Shown here: positions 1 through 13,750 of the stretch, piece by piece
Position numbering within the stretch: the stretch's first letter is position 1
Layout: each line of letters opens with the position of its first letter
Assembly (NCBI GenBank): GCA_037447655.1
Contig: JBBHKE010001037.1
Coordinates: 1-64,000 of the forward strand
Length of the DNA stretch: 64,000 nt
Direction: 5' to 3'
From: Zygnema cylindricum
Taxonomy: Eukaryota > Streptophyta > Zygnematophyceae > Zygnematales > Zygnemataceae
Position numbers and translations under genes: made by a program
Notes under the pieces: model-generated
What the model saw: the letters and a program-made list of their open reading frames with translations, nothing else
Databases searched by the model: none
Told to the model about the DNA's origin: nothing

Positions 1-2138
1 ACGAGAGAGGGAATCACATACTGTAAGGAAAAACATCTCTCCATACAAATTAGGATCCACAAAAGTAAGAGCCGAACATCTTCCGTGGTCGTGTGAAAGT
101 ACCGAAAAATGGTCTTTACCTCCATGTCGGTTAAAATATGGGTATTTCGATCGAATATTGTTAAGAACTTCGGCAAAAGCTACCGAAGTTTCATTAAAAC
201 CTTTGTCAAGATGATTCCATTGGGAGTTGTCGCCTATATAAACGTATTTTCGAAAAACGACATGCAAATAACGTGTAAAAAAAAAAGGAATGTAGAATAA
301 AGTTGCACTTTCGGGATCTTCCGTTCTTGCAATTCCTTTTTCTTTTATCATTTGGAAAATTTGTAACTCTCCTTCGTATTGACTACTCCACCAAGCGGGT
401 TCGTAGTCCATTAAATCCATATTATATTCGGACGGGAGATCGTAAACATAAATAAAATTTTGAGGAAGTAGACCCCCTTTATCTTCAGAGTTGCTTTCCT
501 GTCCTTTTTGAAAACCCCAACAAAATAAACAATGACCACCACTTAACTGTGAATACTTAACAATCTTCACTCTATCCTGGAATTGCAAATTTACATTCGA
601 AAATTGGTTTAACAACCTTCATTTGAATCTGGGTTAATAATCCACATTAAACCTACTTTAAGAGTATTTAAATTGAGTTAACAGTAAATGCATTTGCATT
701 CGAATAAACAATCCACATTTAAACAGATTTTAAAAACCAACATTAATTCCAGTTTAGCTCTATTTTCAAATATGCGGCTGAATCCAAATAAGCAATGTAC
801 ATTTGAATTCGACCAAGCATTCTAAATTACGGTCAATCCAGGTTTTCTTTAAATGCGAATATGAAGTAATTCGTCCGTTTAATGCTACAAAAGAAATTTG
901 AAAATTGGACGTCAAACATTTGTCAACATGGACAGTAAATTTTAAATTTTGGAGATTGTATTTTGTCCTTGATGAATGAAATATAAACTTAACATGCATC
1001 AAAAACACGAGAACTTTGTTTTCAACCACTAAAGTGTTCAACATTGAATATCAAGGGTGGACCTCCGTGAAGAGTTTCCACTAGACGTTTTCAGTATTCT
1101 GAAGCACCAATCAAGTGTACACCGCCTATGCCTGCTAAAGGGACAAGCCTGTTTGTAAAGATTGGTCCGTTTGCTCAATTCGGTTCGAATCTATCCACAA
1201 AGATCCAAAACTCTTTTCCTACAAGAGGTATTTTCATCATCACTCTCCAAAAAAGGTACATAGTGTCGTTAAACACATGCATCTTACGGCGTGCCCCCAT
1301 AGCCTGTTGATTAAAATTGTCCATCCTTGAGGATTTAATAGCTAAGCTACCCTAAGTTCGCTAACCAAACAGGCAATTCGCTCATAACACCACTGACAAT
1401 CACTTGCACTTTGAGTTTGTAACCAGGCCCTATCTTGATTCTCATGCACTCCATTGACTTGCAAAACTTCAATCGAATTGAGCAAATAGACAAAAAGGTA
1501 TTGCACACGAATGGTAACTTTAAGTCAACAGACATAACAATGATACAAGGTGATTTGCGTAAGTTTTCTAAGTCTTATGACTGGGTTTTGTACTGAGAAG
1601 GACCACTCCTGACCTCCTAGCCAACCAAATGCACAACCAAATGACTGTGCAGTACTGCACACTACGAAATAATTAATCCTATTTGACCAGTTGAATCATT
1701 ACGATAATATTTACAGACTCTTTAACTAATTTGAACTTTAAAATTGTTCATAGACGCTCGACTCTATTAGCCTCAACTACAAGAGATTTTATTTCCGAAA
1801 TCGGGATGGTTAAACCACCAGAATACAAAACAGGATTGAAATAAAAAGTTGTTGAAGACCATTAAAGGTGAGAGATGAAAACCCTACCAACGGTAAGCAA
1901 CACTAGCGTCAAGGAATCATTTCCGTCGGGTTTATATTAGACTTATTATTTCTTGAGTCTTGACTAATGCCGTGGTTGGTTTTGGCCCGTCTAAAAAATT
2001 GGCGAAAAAAAAAAAAAAGTGTCGTTGACGCTATTTTAGGTTGGAGGCATAGGAACTCCGATGTACGGACACTGATGTACGGACACCGGTGACTTTGCGA
2101 CGCTAATATCTAATAACGATACACAATGTAGTATAGTA
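1..2138. other. Unassigned AT-rich intergenic DNA
   Basis: I recognise no gene in this stretch. Open frames are short, lack family motifs and are rich in Phe, Lys and Asn as expected of AT-rich non-coding DNA. Around 2101-2135 a degenerate right end of the MITE family described next (a TAATAACGAT-type end) lies head to head with the intact MITE that starts at 2139. A 13-bp string, GATGTACGGACAC, occurs twice within about 2060-2090. Confidence 0.5.
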
Positions 2139-2357
2139 CACCGTGAATCGTTATTAGCGTATTGAACGCTAATTCGGGTACCTTTTTTATTTTTTCAAAT
2201 TCTCAAATAGAATTATCCATACTATTTAAAAAAAACCCTAATTCCTAATTAGAGTTAACGATTTCTTTGAAAATTTCCAAATTCCCAATTAGCGTTAATA
2301 ACGGTAATTAATCCTTATACGCTAAAAAAACTTCTACTCTAATAACGATTCAAGGTG
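2139..2357. mobile_element. MITE copy A (CACC-ended, TA target)
   Basis: A 219-bp non-coding element. Its left end reads CACCGTGAATCGTTATTAGC, and its right end is the inverted complement of that, ending AACGATTCAAGGTG. It is flanked by TA on both sides (2137-2138 and 2358-2359). The interior is AT-rich with no open frame. Three further copies with the same ends lie at 3807, 5676 and 6118. Boundaries rest on the terminal inverted repeats and on the empty-site comparison possible for the two copies inside the 5633-8917 element. TA duplication suggests movement by a Tc1/mariner-type or similar transposase, but the CACC ends are not a signature I can assign to a named superfamily. Confidence 0.75.
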
Positions 2358-2359
2358 TA

Positions 2360-3804
2360 CTGTACGGATACTGTACCATCGACGTCGATGACGTTTTCAA
2401 TCGTGTAGACTTCACAAAAAAATCGCAAAAAAAACGATTTTCATTTGCCTCGTAGCCAAGACGCCGCGACACTTTTTCTTTTCGCGGAAAACAAATAAAT
2501 TTTAGAAGGTCCGTACGGACGCAGCTGTCAAACTGTAAAAGAGCATTCGTCGTTTTTTGGATCCGCCAATCATCGTTCGTGACGATCCCTATATACTGAA
2601 AAACGAAAACCTAAAAAATACTAGAAGAATCCAAAATTTATTAATTTTGTCGTTTTTAGAAGCTAACGGGTCAATTTACAAGACAAAACTTGTTCCTAAG
2701 CGAAACAAAAAGTTTTTCGACGGAGTTACGTCCGTCGGCTACAAAAAAAAATCAGCATGAATAGTAAAAATTCGGGAAATTCGAAGATTCGGTCGTTTCG
2801 GACTTTTAACTTACGAAGGATCTCGTTCTTTTCAACTTACTTCTAATAGACAGGAGAGTCTATCTCTAGTCCTCTTCTTTTCTTTTTATGGACTTGTTGT
2901 ATTTGCAAAAGTTGTTCTTTTCCTTCGTACTTTATTTTATTTTTCCACAGTTACTGTTCGCAACTGTCGATGTAACTCCTTTCCTTGCAAATCGGTTGAA
3001 AGTTTTTTTTTTTTTTTTTTTTTTTTCGAGCTCACGTCAATAGTCTATTTACAACACAAAAATGGCTATTGTTTTAGCCCCTTTTTATCACTCATTTCAA
3101 AAAAATGAGTCATAGTTTGATTCTCAATATGGAGGATAATAACTTCTTTTTTTATTTCTTTTTTCTTTTTTAAGAGAATCGGTGTTGAAGTCTTTCCAAA
3201 ACTCCTTGATTATTTAGATTTTTGGAAAAAAAAATCATTTTTGTACTGAAATTTGTTGCCCTAAACGGATCTAGATTAAAATCTCAGTTTAAAACAGAAA
3301 AGACAATTCAGTCAAGATGGCACTCCCACTAAAAAATCGAAAAAATAAAAGAAAAAAAAAATACATAATATTAATAATAATAAGAAACTGCAGCTTAAAG
3401 AGGATTGCAGCAAAACACTGCAAAATTGAAATTTCAAACAGAAACACCGACATCACTTTTTATTATGTAAAGAAATGCAAAAAACAGAATTGAAAATAAA
3501 TTGCGTATTGTACGGATTACAGGAGATATAATACGTATGTTTAGGTCATGACGTGGCACCTCTTTTCTGGAGGGATGCAGAAGCTCCTCCACGTCTGATA
3601 TCCAACGGTGAGCAGCAGCAGAATAATCAGAAAAAGACAAAAATGAGAAAAGGAGAAAAAGAAAGGTACCGAAAGCAAATTTACGTGTTCCACGTGTCGG
3701 ATAGAAGGTATCCATGGCTGCTTTCTTTACAAAGGAGAAGTAAAAAATGTAGAAATTGTAGGAAATGCGTGAACAAAGCAATAACCTCGAGTACTACAGT
3801 ACAG
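2360..3804. other. Unassigned AT-rich intergenic DNA
   Basis: No gene or repeat family is recognised. The stretch has long A and T homopolymers (a T-run near 3004-3026) and short open frames without motifs. Confidence 0.5.
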
Positions 3805-3806
3805 TA

Positions 3807-4015
3807 CACCGTGAATCGCTATTGGTGTTAATGTTTTTTTCGTCTCTTAAAACATAATTTCTCCGTACACACTTGTCGGGTTGTGGATCTAACGGTTGCG
3901 ATTGAAAAGTAAGCTTCCGATTGGCGGTCTCAAATTGAAAATCGAACGAGTGTGTACGGAGAAAATATGTTTTAAGTGGCGAAAAAATTATAAGCACGAA
4001 TAGCGATACACGGTG
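3807..4015. mobile_element. MITE copy B, long terminal inverted repeats
   Basis: A 209-bp element with CACCGTGAATCGCTATTGG at the left and the inverted complement at the right, flanked by TA (3805-3806 and 4016-4017). The inverted repeat extends inward almost to the centre: AAAACATAATTTCTCCGTAC on the left matches the inverted GTACGGAGAAAATATGTTTT on the right. The whole element could therefore fold as one hairpin. The flanks are also repetitive (TACAGTACAGTA and TACTGTACTGTA), so the target itself was palindromic. Confidence 0.78.
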
Positions 4016-4107
4016 TACTGTACTGTAAAGTACAGTACCACGGTGTAATACCAAAATTAGTGCTCCTTTTCACACGTGTAAGTTCTGGAAAATTGCCGTT
4101 GTGTCCT

Positions 4108-4130
4108 GGGAGGGAGGGAGGGAGGGAGGG
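4108..4130 (+). repeat. GGGA tandem repeat, G-quadruplex-type motif
   Basis: Six GGG tracts are separated by single A residues, followed by another GG pair. This meets the usual four-tract G-quadruplex pattern with the shortest possible loops. It stands out in an otherwise AT-rich region. No gene is attached to it. Confidence 0.7.
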
Positions 4131-5624
4131 CGGCTACAGACAGAGTGCCGGACGACTGTACTGTGTCGTTTTGTCATTTCTCTGCAATTCTGCAATTGTC
4201 GGCCTTCTGGTACGGTAGTCGTACGCACGAACCTAATCCGAAGCTCAGAAATTTCGGCTTTTCGAGCATCCAAAATTTGAGTGATTAGTGCGCATTTAAA
4301 AAGAGTGTGCCGAATCTTTGTGACACTCCTTATTTCCACACTAAAAAACCCTAAATTTTAAGCAAATTTCGCCGGAAAATCGTAGTGGTCACGACGGCAA
4401 GTACAGTCAAGGTTCCTTTCTGAATTGTACAGCTCGGTAGACGACAAGCAAGTGACGCCGGATGATGTCAACCAAAAAAAAACCGTCGTCGTAATTAGTA
4501 TATCGGATGTGACTAAAGCCAGACCGTACACTTGAAATAATAAACCGTACCGTCGAAGTAACAAGAGCCGTTGGTAGCTACGGGAATTTGGACGGAGCTT
4601 TGTTACCAAACGCGAATTTTGAATCTGCCGCCGTTCAATTTCGTTAGTCTGCGACCAAACGTCCCGTTGCCATTTATTTCCGACGTCAGCGCACTGTTTG
4701 GACCAAGTCATACAGTACAGAAGAATACGATAGACCACGGAAATAGATCCGCGACCGCTCAATGATAGCCTCGGGAATTCAGACGACCACTTATTTTCTT
4801 AGGCGTGTGAGCCCTGAGTCCCTTGTACTGCTTTACTGACCATATTGTACGGAAATGTAAGTTTTGGCAACATTGGTTTTATGAGGAAATGATTTCGAAT
4901 CAGAATGGGATCGATTCGTATATTTGTTCGCGAATGAAATCTTGGCACCGAGATTGCGAGCTGCTTGGGTACATTCGTCCGCAGGAAACATGCCAACCTT
5001 TTGACACACGACATTTCAAAAAACAAGGGCAGATGAGGAATATTATATGCTGAGAGTCTAAAACATAGTTCAAAAGTAGGTGAAAGTAGGCCCATACAAT
5101 ATGCCTATTGTATGTAAAACATACAATATGACCTTAAGACCCATATTGTATTGGTCGAAAAATGAAAAAAAAGAGTAACAGGGTTGAGTTGCACATCGAT
5201 CGATAGAGAATTAAACGTCATGTCTAAATTTTGAAAAACATTCGGACAAAAAAATTTATTTCTGTGAGTTTTGAGGTATTTTTTATTTAAACCGTCAGAT
5301 TTGGACGATCGGACGGTCGCTGATCAAAGTAGCGATCTAAGAAGATCACATGAAAAGCCCATAACACAACTCATCCTAAGTTGTGTCAGTTCGCTGAAAT
5401 CTCGTCCAGCGGCGTGCGCTGTACTACGATCATACGTCAGATTCGTACGTTCGTACAAAAGTGTGCACAAACGCACACACATACAGTATACCTACTCTGC
5501 CCGAGTTTTGTGCCAAGTTTTGTGCGTCTACCAAAGGCCTACCATGAAAACGCCTACTTTTGAACTATGGTCTAAAACTATTTTGGAACAGTTACGCTTT
5601 CATTACGAAATTTACGTGATTTTT
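4131..5624. other. Unassigned intergenic DNA
   Basis: No gene recognised. The open frames here (for example near 4358-4762 minus and 5271-5633 plus) lack domain motifs and overlap one another on both strands, as expected by chance. A short CA/AC-rich stretch lies near 5468-5490. Confidence 0.45.
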
Positions 5625-5675
5625 TTTCTATAGGGAATTGCTAATCGCAGAGACGATTTTTGCTGCGAGCAGGTA

Positions 5676-5874
5676 CACCGCGAATCGTTATTAGCGTTAT
5701 GAACTCTATATCGGCACCCCAAAATTTTGACATTAATACCTTAAATAGAATAAACTACACTATTTAAGGACGTGGACTATAATCTGCCACGTCTCCTGGC
5801 ACTAAATTAGAATGAATGACGCTAATTTTTTCTTTACACTAATAATTTCTCAACGGTAATAACGATTCGCGGTG
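5676..5874. mobile_element. MITE copy C, nested in left arm of 5633-8917
   Basis: A 199-bp element with CACCGCGAATCGTTATTAGCG and its inverted complement at the ends, flanked by TA (5674-5675 and 5875-5876). The opposite arm of the host element (near 8870) lacks it. There the sequence reads straight through a single TA, which gives a direct empty site and confirms the boundaries and the TA duplication. Confidence 0.85.
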
Positions 5875-6117
5875 TAGTGTTCAGAAATTGTACATTTGAA
5901 GTACAGTTTCGTACAAGCTACGTACCTTTAAGTTCAGATTTGACGGTCAATCCGTCGAACAACTTTGACTGGCGAAATATTGTACTGGCGGTTAAAAAAG
6001 TGTCGCGTTTGCGACCGTCGACCGTCATAAAAAAATAAACAATTCACACGGCCAGCGCAGGTTTACTGTAACAAAACTACGGCAGCCACATATAAATAAA
6101 ATGATTGCGCGCAGGTA

Positions 6118-6669
6118 CACCACCAATCGCTATTAGCGTAGAAGTTTCTTTAGCGTATATGAATAATTACCGTGGTTTACGCTAATTAAGAATTTGAAAA
6201 TTTTGAAAAAATACATACATTCTAATTTTTTAATAATTCTAATTTGGTTCTTTGAAAAAAGTAAAGGTCAGTCGCAAACATGCTTACACTAATATAGGTA
6301 TTTGTCCAAAATCTGACAAATCGTACACAAATCGTACTTTCACACAGTCGAAACGTGGTTGTTGGACAAATATATGCGAATGTGATATTTGACAACCCGA
6401 TTTGATCCCCTTTTTAGACCGCACATTCTCATGCTTCCGCGGCTACTAAACATAATGAAGTGTACTTTTTCACTGTGGCAGAGGTATGTTTTTACGGTCC
6501 GACTTTGACCTACTATTTAAAGATGATGACTTCATTTTGTGACGGGTACTTGGAAAATAACCCTAAATGGCGTACATAAAAAAAATTTAGAATAAGCTAC
6601 GCTATTGGAGAATAAAAAAAAAAAGGGGGACGGAATTAGCGTACACTACGCTAATAGCGATTGACGGTG
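6118..6669. mobile_element. MITE copy D (552 bp), nested in left arm of 5633-8917
   Basis: The ends are CACCACCAATCGCTATTAGC and an inverted GCTAATAGCGATTGACGGTG, flanked by TA (6116-6117 and 6670-6671). The right arm of the host element at about 8630-8645 is the uninterrupted target with a single GTAG. At 552 bp it is more than twice the length of the other copies, so it has either extra internal sequence or a further insertion. No coding region was found in it. Confidence 0.83.
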
Positions 6670-7178
6670 TAGTTTATCACTTCACCTATGTGAGAGCACA
6701 CACTGACATTTGACTTAAGCCTTACTCCATTAGGCGGTCCAAGTAAACATGCGGATACGTCTATTTGTAGTGTTTACTGTCACGGCCTTCCATTATGTCG
6801 TGCCATTAGACATCGTTGTTTCCCAATTATGACTGGCGCCACGTAGGTTAATTTCATATTCTTAAAATCTATAAATATTCATCAAGCTGAAAATCTGTAC
6901 ATAATATTTGCACGGGCGAAGGTAGTTAATGATTCGTACGAAAATTTTGCGACCAGGTTTTAATTTTGAAATTGAAAATCAAAATTTCGAAACGAAATGT
7001 CAAAAAGGCGCCGCAAATTTTTAAGGTCAGCGGGTGTCAAAAGGAGCGTGCAAAGATATTTCAGTCGACCTTCATACACCGTGGCGGAAGGCACATGGCG
7101 CGTACGACTTGTTCGATTGTCATCAGTTGTTCGTGGTGGATTTTTTTTTTACTTTTCACGTGTACCAATGGTACACGA

Positions 7179-7225
7179 CCAGTGTGAAGAAACTCTCCTC
7201 GCCGAGGAGAGTCTCTTCACACTGG
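7179..7225. repeat. 47-bp near-perfect palindrome
   Basis: CCAGTGTGAAGAAACTCTCC is followed at once by its inverted complement, with a single mismatch pair and almost no loop. It would form a strong hairpin on either strand. It lies in the interior of the 5633-8917 element. Confidence 0.8.
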
Positions 7226-7417
7226 ACGATATGCGCAATTGCTTCGCGAATCTATAAAAGTGAAAAATCCAATGGTGAATACTTATGCCTATAATATTGG
7301 AGCCATCCAGTAGACATGTTTCGTCATGTTTCGTTTGACAAAAAAAAAATGGTACGAATTTGTAGGACATCATACGGCTTCTAGTTAACAACCCCACTTT
7401 TCTTCAAATGGAAGTTC

Positions 7418-7795
7418 ACCCTTAGCCGCAGTAATGAAATCTACTCGTGAACTGTTACACTGAACTTGGACACAAATAAAAGGACGACGTACAACATGTA
7501 TATAATCGCACAAAACGAAATAAACTTCGTACAAAATAAAAAGCGTCCCCGCGTATAAATATCGATGAAACTAAATTGACGCGTCGTCACGTGAAACTAA
7601 AATGACGAGTCGTCACGTCACATGTGACGACGCGTCATTTTAGTTTCATCAATATTTAAACGCGGGTACCCTTTTTTTTTGAACAAAGTTTATTTCGTTT
7701 CGTGCGAGTTTATACATGTTGTACGTCCTCTTTTAATTTGTGTCCAAGTTTAGTGTAACGGTTCGCATGTAGATTTCATTTTTGCGGCTAAGGGT
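7418..7795. repeat. Foldback repeat centred near 7607
   Basis: Sequence from ACCCTTAGCCGC (7418) to the centre is repeated as the inverted complement up to GCGGCTAAGGGT (7795). Matching blocks include a GTGTCCAAGTTTAGTGTAAC-like segment and a CGTCACGTGAAACTAAAATG-like core. The arms are diverged by a few percent and contain short indels. No target duplication could be recognised, so it may be the centre of the larger element or a nested foldback. Confidence 0.65.
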
Positions 7796-8452
7796 ATGGC
7801 CCCATGTGGCTAAGTTCGGGTTTCCTACTGTCGTTTTCTTTTCAAACTTAGCGCCGTACTGCCTAAGCTGCGACCGTACGAAGAAATCGCAAATTTGTAT
7901 AGTACAATTTGCGTCATTCTCTAACTTAGGATGTACCAAAATATGTCGTCTTGCGTTTTTTCGACCCACTGTCACGTCATCGTCAAAATTATCATAAAAC
8001 ACATCGGCAATGTGTTTTAAGCTAAGTAAAATCCGTTTACACTAATAGGAAAACAATTTTTCATGTGTGAAATTTTTTCAAAATTTTTTGAAGAAAAAAA
8101 AAGTACAGGGTTTCTGGGTTTTGTCGAGTAGTACCTTGTACGGTTTTTTTTTGCAGAGGTCTCGATGTTGCTGTGTCATTTCACGCAAAGTTGAAAAAAT
8201 TGCAAAGGTGAAAAATCTGCGAAGTCATGGCGGCCAGACAGGCGAGGTTTACCCAAAAGCATGTCGTACAGCCACACCTGCAAAGCTGTTCGTATACGAT
8301 GTTACGCAATGACACGCCACATGCCAAACCGTTTCAAAAATTACGATGTGTGTTGCGAAGCTCCAAAAAGTTTTGAAAAAATACAGTGCGGCAAAGACAA
8401 ATTGTATACGGTGGCAACCGTCACGGGTATTGTTGACGTATTCAGTTGTCAC

Positions 8453-8492
8453 AAACTTAAGTAACAATCTCCAAACTTAAGTAACAATCTCC
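8453..8492 (+). repeat. 20-bp direct tandem duplication
   Basis: The unit AAACTTAAGTAACAATCTCC occurs twice in perfect tandem. No function is suggested by the context. Confidence 0.85.
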
Positions 8493-8925
8493 ACAGAATA
8501 CATAAAGACACTTGAAATCCGGGTCTGCCGGATCCGCGCTAAAATCCAAAGTAAGTACACAAAGTTACAACTACATGGTGCCGTACCCTAATTGAAATGT
8601 CAGTGTGTGCTCTCACAGATGTGAAGTGATAAACTACCTGCGCGCAACCATTTTATTTATATGTGGTTGCCGCAGTTTTGTTACAGTAAACCTGCGCCGG
8701 TCGTGTGGATTGTTTTTTTTTTATAACGCTCGACGTTCGCAAACGGGACACCTTTTTAACCGCTAGTACAATATTTCGCCAGTCAAAGTTGTTCGACGGA
8801 TTGTCCGTCAGATCTGAACTTAAAGGTAAGAAGCTTGTATGAAACTGTACTGTAAATGTACAATTTCTGACAACTAGCTGTGCGCAACAAAAATCGTCTC
8901 TGCGATTAGCAATTCCCTTTCTATA

Positions 8926-11266
<2,341 letters not shown>

Positions 11267-11502
11267 AATATCCAAAATTCGTTTTCATTTTCAGTTTTGT
11301 TTGTTGTTTATTTCGATAATGTCATGTTTTACCTTTGAGTTTCAGTTTTACCTTTCAATTTAGTTTTTGAAAAAAAAATATAAAAATTTATATATCTTAA
11401 AGTTATACATTTGGAAAAAAAAAATGCTTTTGCTTGTTTTTTTCCATTTTATTTCTTTAATTATTTCCCCCCTACCTTAGTTCTATTGTATTTCTTTGTT
11501 GC

Positions 11503-11636
11503 AAGTTGGTCAGAGTTTTTGTCTGCCAGGGTGGCAGTTATTTTGCTTAAACACAAAGGGGTCAGGATTATCCTAGAGGCTTCTTGGAAGCTGTCCACTC
11601 TGAGGACTTATGGAGGTCTCAGAGTTTCATTACGGT
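11503..11636 (+). repeat. Family A copia LTR, 3' end fragment
   Basis: This matches the last ~130 bp of the family A LTRs seen intact elsewhere (for example 16695-17701), ending with the conserved ATGGAGGTCTCAGAG block. The upstream part of the LTR is missing, and what follows is not gag, so this is a truncated relic. Confidence 0.7.
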
Positions 11637-12686
11637 TGCCGCAGGCCTAAGGTTTGCTGAAAACCAAGGGTTTGGGTTGCCCCTTTCCCGAAAGCCTTGC
11701 TTCAAAGTTTAATTTCCATTCATTTTTTTTATTACCGTATTTTTCTTTCCCCTTCCCGTCGTGTTTGAACATTCAGAGGCGAAGGCTCGCACGGTATGGA
11801 GGGCATTTGGAGGAGACCCCTTAGGAAAAAATTCTTAGAGCGGATATGTCACAAAAAACTAGGCGTCTACACCCTTTATTGTTTTGTATAGGTCCCTAAT
11901 TGTCGTTAGTTTCGTAGTTGTCTTCAATCGTCAAAATTTGTTCTCATGTCTACAACAATCAAATTTCAATGTTATTTTAAGCTTCTAAGCTGGAGGCCTT
12001 AGAAGCTTCGACCATGCTTTGACCATGGCTTCTCCGCAAGGTTGTTTAACATTGGCATGCGGGTACTCTACAGAAAGTATTTCTCAAAACCTTTATACTT
12101 CTAGGCTAATGACTCCATCTGTTCCCCTGTTTTGCTTTAGTCCGGTTTGCCAATTCTGGTCGATTTTTTTTTTTCTGTTTGGCCATCTCCTTCTATCTCG
12201 TCCGCATATGTTTGAGGTCGCATTTGTCTTTCTAAAAACTTTAGCCATGATTGACAGTTTTTTTTTCCTTTTACTTCTTTTCCCGTATTTGTCGTCAAAT
12301 TAGCGTGCAGGTAAGGATTTTTCAAGATCTTTTTATGATTATCTAAAACAACTCTTTCCGGCCTATCTGATTTTGCCGCCTTTTTGCTTTCGTTTTTTGA
12401 TTTTCTCGCACCTAATTTATATTTTTTATACCTAGTAGATAAGTCTTCCAACGACTAAACACATCATATTAATTTTTGTGTCTCGCTCTTGTTCGATTCA
12501 GTTTTTTTTTCTTTATGTTTAGGTCCTTCATTTTTTAATATGCCACTAGCTTGTCACTAGAGTACTCCACTATCATCATTTATATTTATTCGTTCCGGCA
12601 ACTTCATTTTTCTTATCAATTCGTTTTTTTTGCCATCTATCTCCCCTTTCCTTTGCCATTCAGCCTATATTAATGGAGTGTCGGCA
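11637..12686. other. Unassigned intergenic DNA
   Basis: T-rich on the + strand. No gene or known repeat family recognised. Confidence 0.45.
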
Positions 12687-12761
12687 TGTTGGTGGCAGAA
12701 ATCTTCAGTTTCCTACCAGAGTACCCTATTGAAAAGAGAATTTTCTAGGTTCTATCTTTTC

Positions 12762-12859
12762 TATCTGTGTGTAGGTTTTCTTTTAAGTCCTACATACTTG
12801 TCGTAGTTACTATCTGTGTGTAGGTTTTCTTTTAAGTCCTACATACTTGTTGTAGTTAC
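12762..12859 (+). repeat. 49-bp tandem duplication inside LTR
   Basis: Two copies in tandem of a 49-bp unit starting TATCTGTGTGTAGGTTTTC, differing at one position. It is not seen in the other family A LTRs, so it arose in this copy. Confidence 0.85.
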
Positions 12860-13678
12860 CAAAGACGTAAGACAGCCATGGCTGCCTTCAGGTAGCCAAA
12901 GCGACAAACTGACGAAGGAGAAAATTTTGCTACTACCTAAAAAGTAAATGACTTGACCAAGATTTGATTCAAGTCCCCAAAGAGTCATCGCCCGTCAAAT
13001 AGTATTTTCGCGTTATCCGCCAAATCATAGAAGAATCAATACATGTATGGGGGGTGAAATTTATTTAAACATTAACGCGGCAGCTAATCCATTTAACTAG
13101 ACCAACTCGCGAAGACGCGCATGTAAACCAACGGAATACGGACGCGAATGGAACAATGTAAAATATATTGATGGGACGGTCGTCGTTGCAACCGCCAACC
13201 CGGAATGAACTTTTGGCGGTTTTTCGGAGACAGCGTCACGCGATGCCACGTGGCGCCACATCATTGGACACCAGAGAAGATGGGATGAGGAACCATGGCT
13301 TTTGATTTGACGAGCGTTATCTGGAAGGCTATCTCGTATAATGGTCGTACAATAAATACATTAGCCACTGTACCTTCTTGTAAAGTACATTGTTCTTATT
13401 GGTCTACGGTTTAGTAGTAGGTAGCTGTGAGTAGGCATACCACAACTTAGTGAAATTTAGGCACCTCTCTCCGAGAGAGCTTATAAAAATAAAAGTCATC
13501 TTTGATCAAGCAATAGGGGAGAACATTTAGAGATCTTTTCTACGTCTAACTCACGGGAGTCGGACCCTCACAAAGGGTGAGGTTGGTCAGAATATTTGTT
13601 TGACCAGGTGGCTTCTATTTAGTGGGAAAGTAAAAGTGCAAATATTATCCTAGAGGCTTTACATAAGTTGCATACTCT

Positions 13679-13750
13679 GTGGGCAAATGGAGGCTCGTGG
13701 GCAAATGGACGCCCGTGGGCAAAAGGAGGCCCGTGTGCAAATGGAGGCCA
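13679..13750 (+). repeat. 18-bp x4 tandem repeat at the gag start
   Basis: Four units of the GTGGGCAAATGGAGGCYC type. The unit length is six codons, and each unit includes ATGGAG or a near copy. The block is therefore in frame with the gag codons that follow (ATGGAGGCCACAGAGTTACA) and reiterates the conserved Met-Glu start. Other family A copies have a single unit. Confidence 0.8.

Larger units (their letters stand above)
5633..8917. mobile_element. 3.3-kb DNA transposon-like element with inverted-repeat arms
   Basis: The ends are GGGAATTGCTAATCGCAGAG and its inverted complement. They are flanked by the 8-bp direct repeat TTTCTATA (5625-5632 and 8918-8925). The arms are long: the right arm 8595-8917 pairs with the left arm 5633-6711 once the two MITEs in the left arm are removed. 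An 8-bp duplication fits hAT-type and some Mutator-type transposases; the GGGAATTGC end is more reminiscent of Mutator-type ends. The interior (6712-8594) has no transposase I can recognise, so the element is probably non-autonomous. It also holds two further palindromes (7179-7225 and 7418-7795). Confidence 0.75.

Noticed and set aside
3434-3831. Minus (3434-3781) and plus (3553-3831) frames of 92-115 codons
   Set aside because: They overlap on opposite strands, are of low complexity (Phe/Ser or Lys/Arg-rich), and show no domain or splice context.
7179-7225. Hairpin as a transcription terminator
   Set aside because: The setting is eukaryotic, no gene precedes it and no T-run follows; a transposon palindrome fits better.
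8261-8467. Overlapping plus and minus frames near 8250-8467
   Set aside because: Short, motif-free and open on both strands at once; most likely chance.
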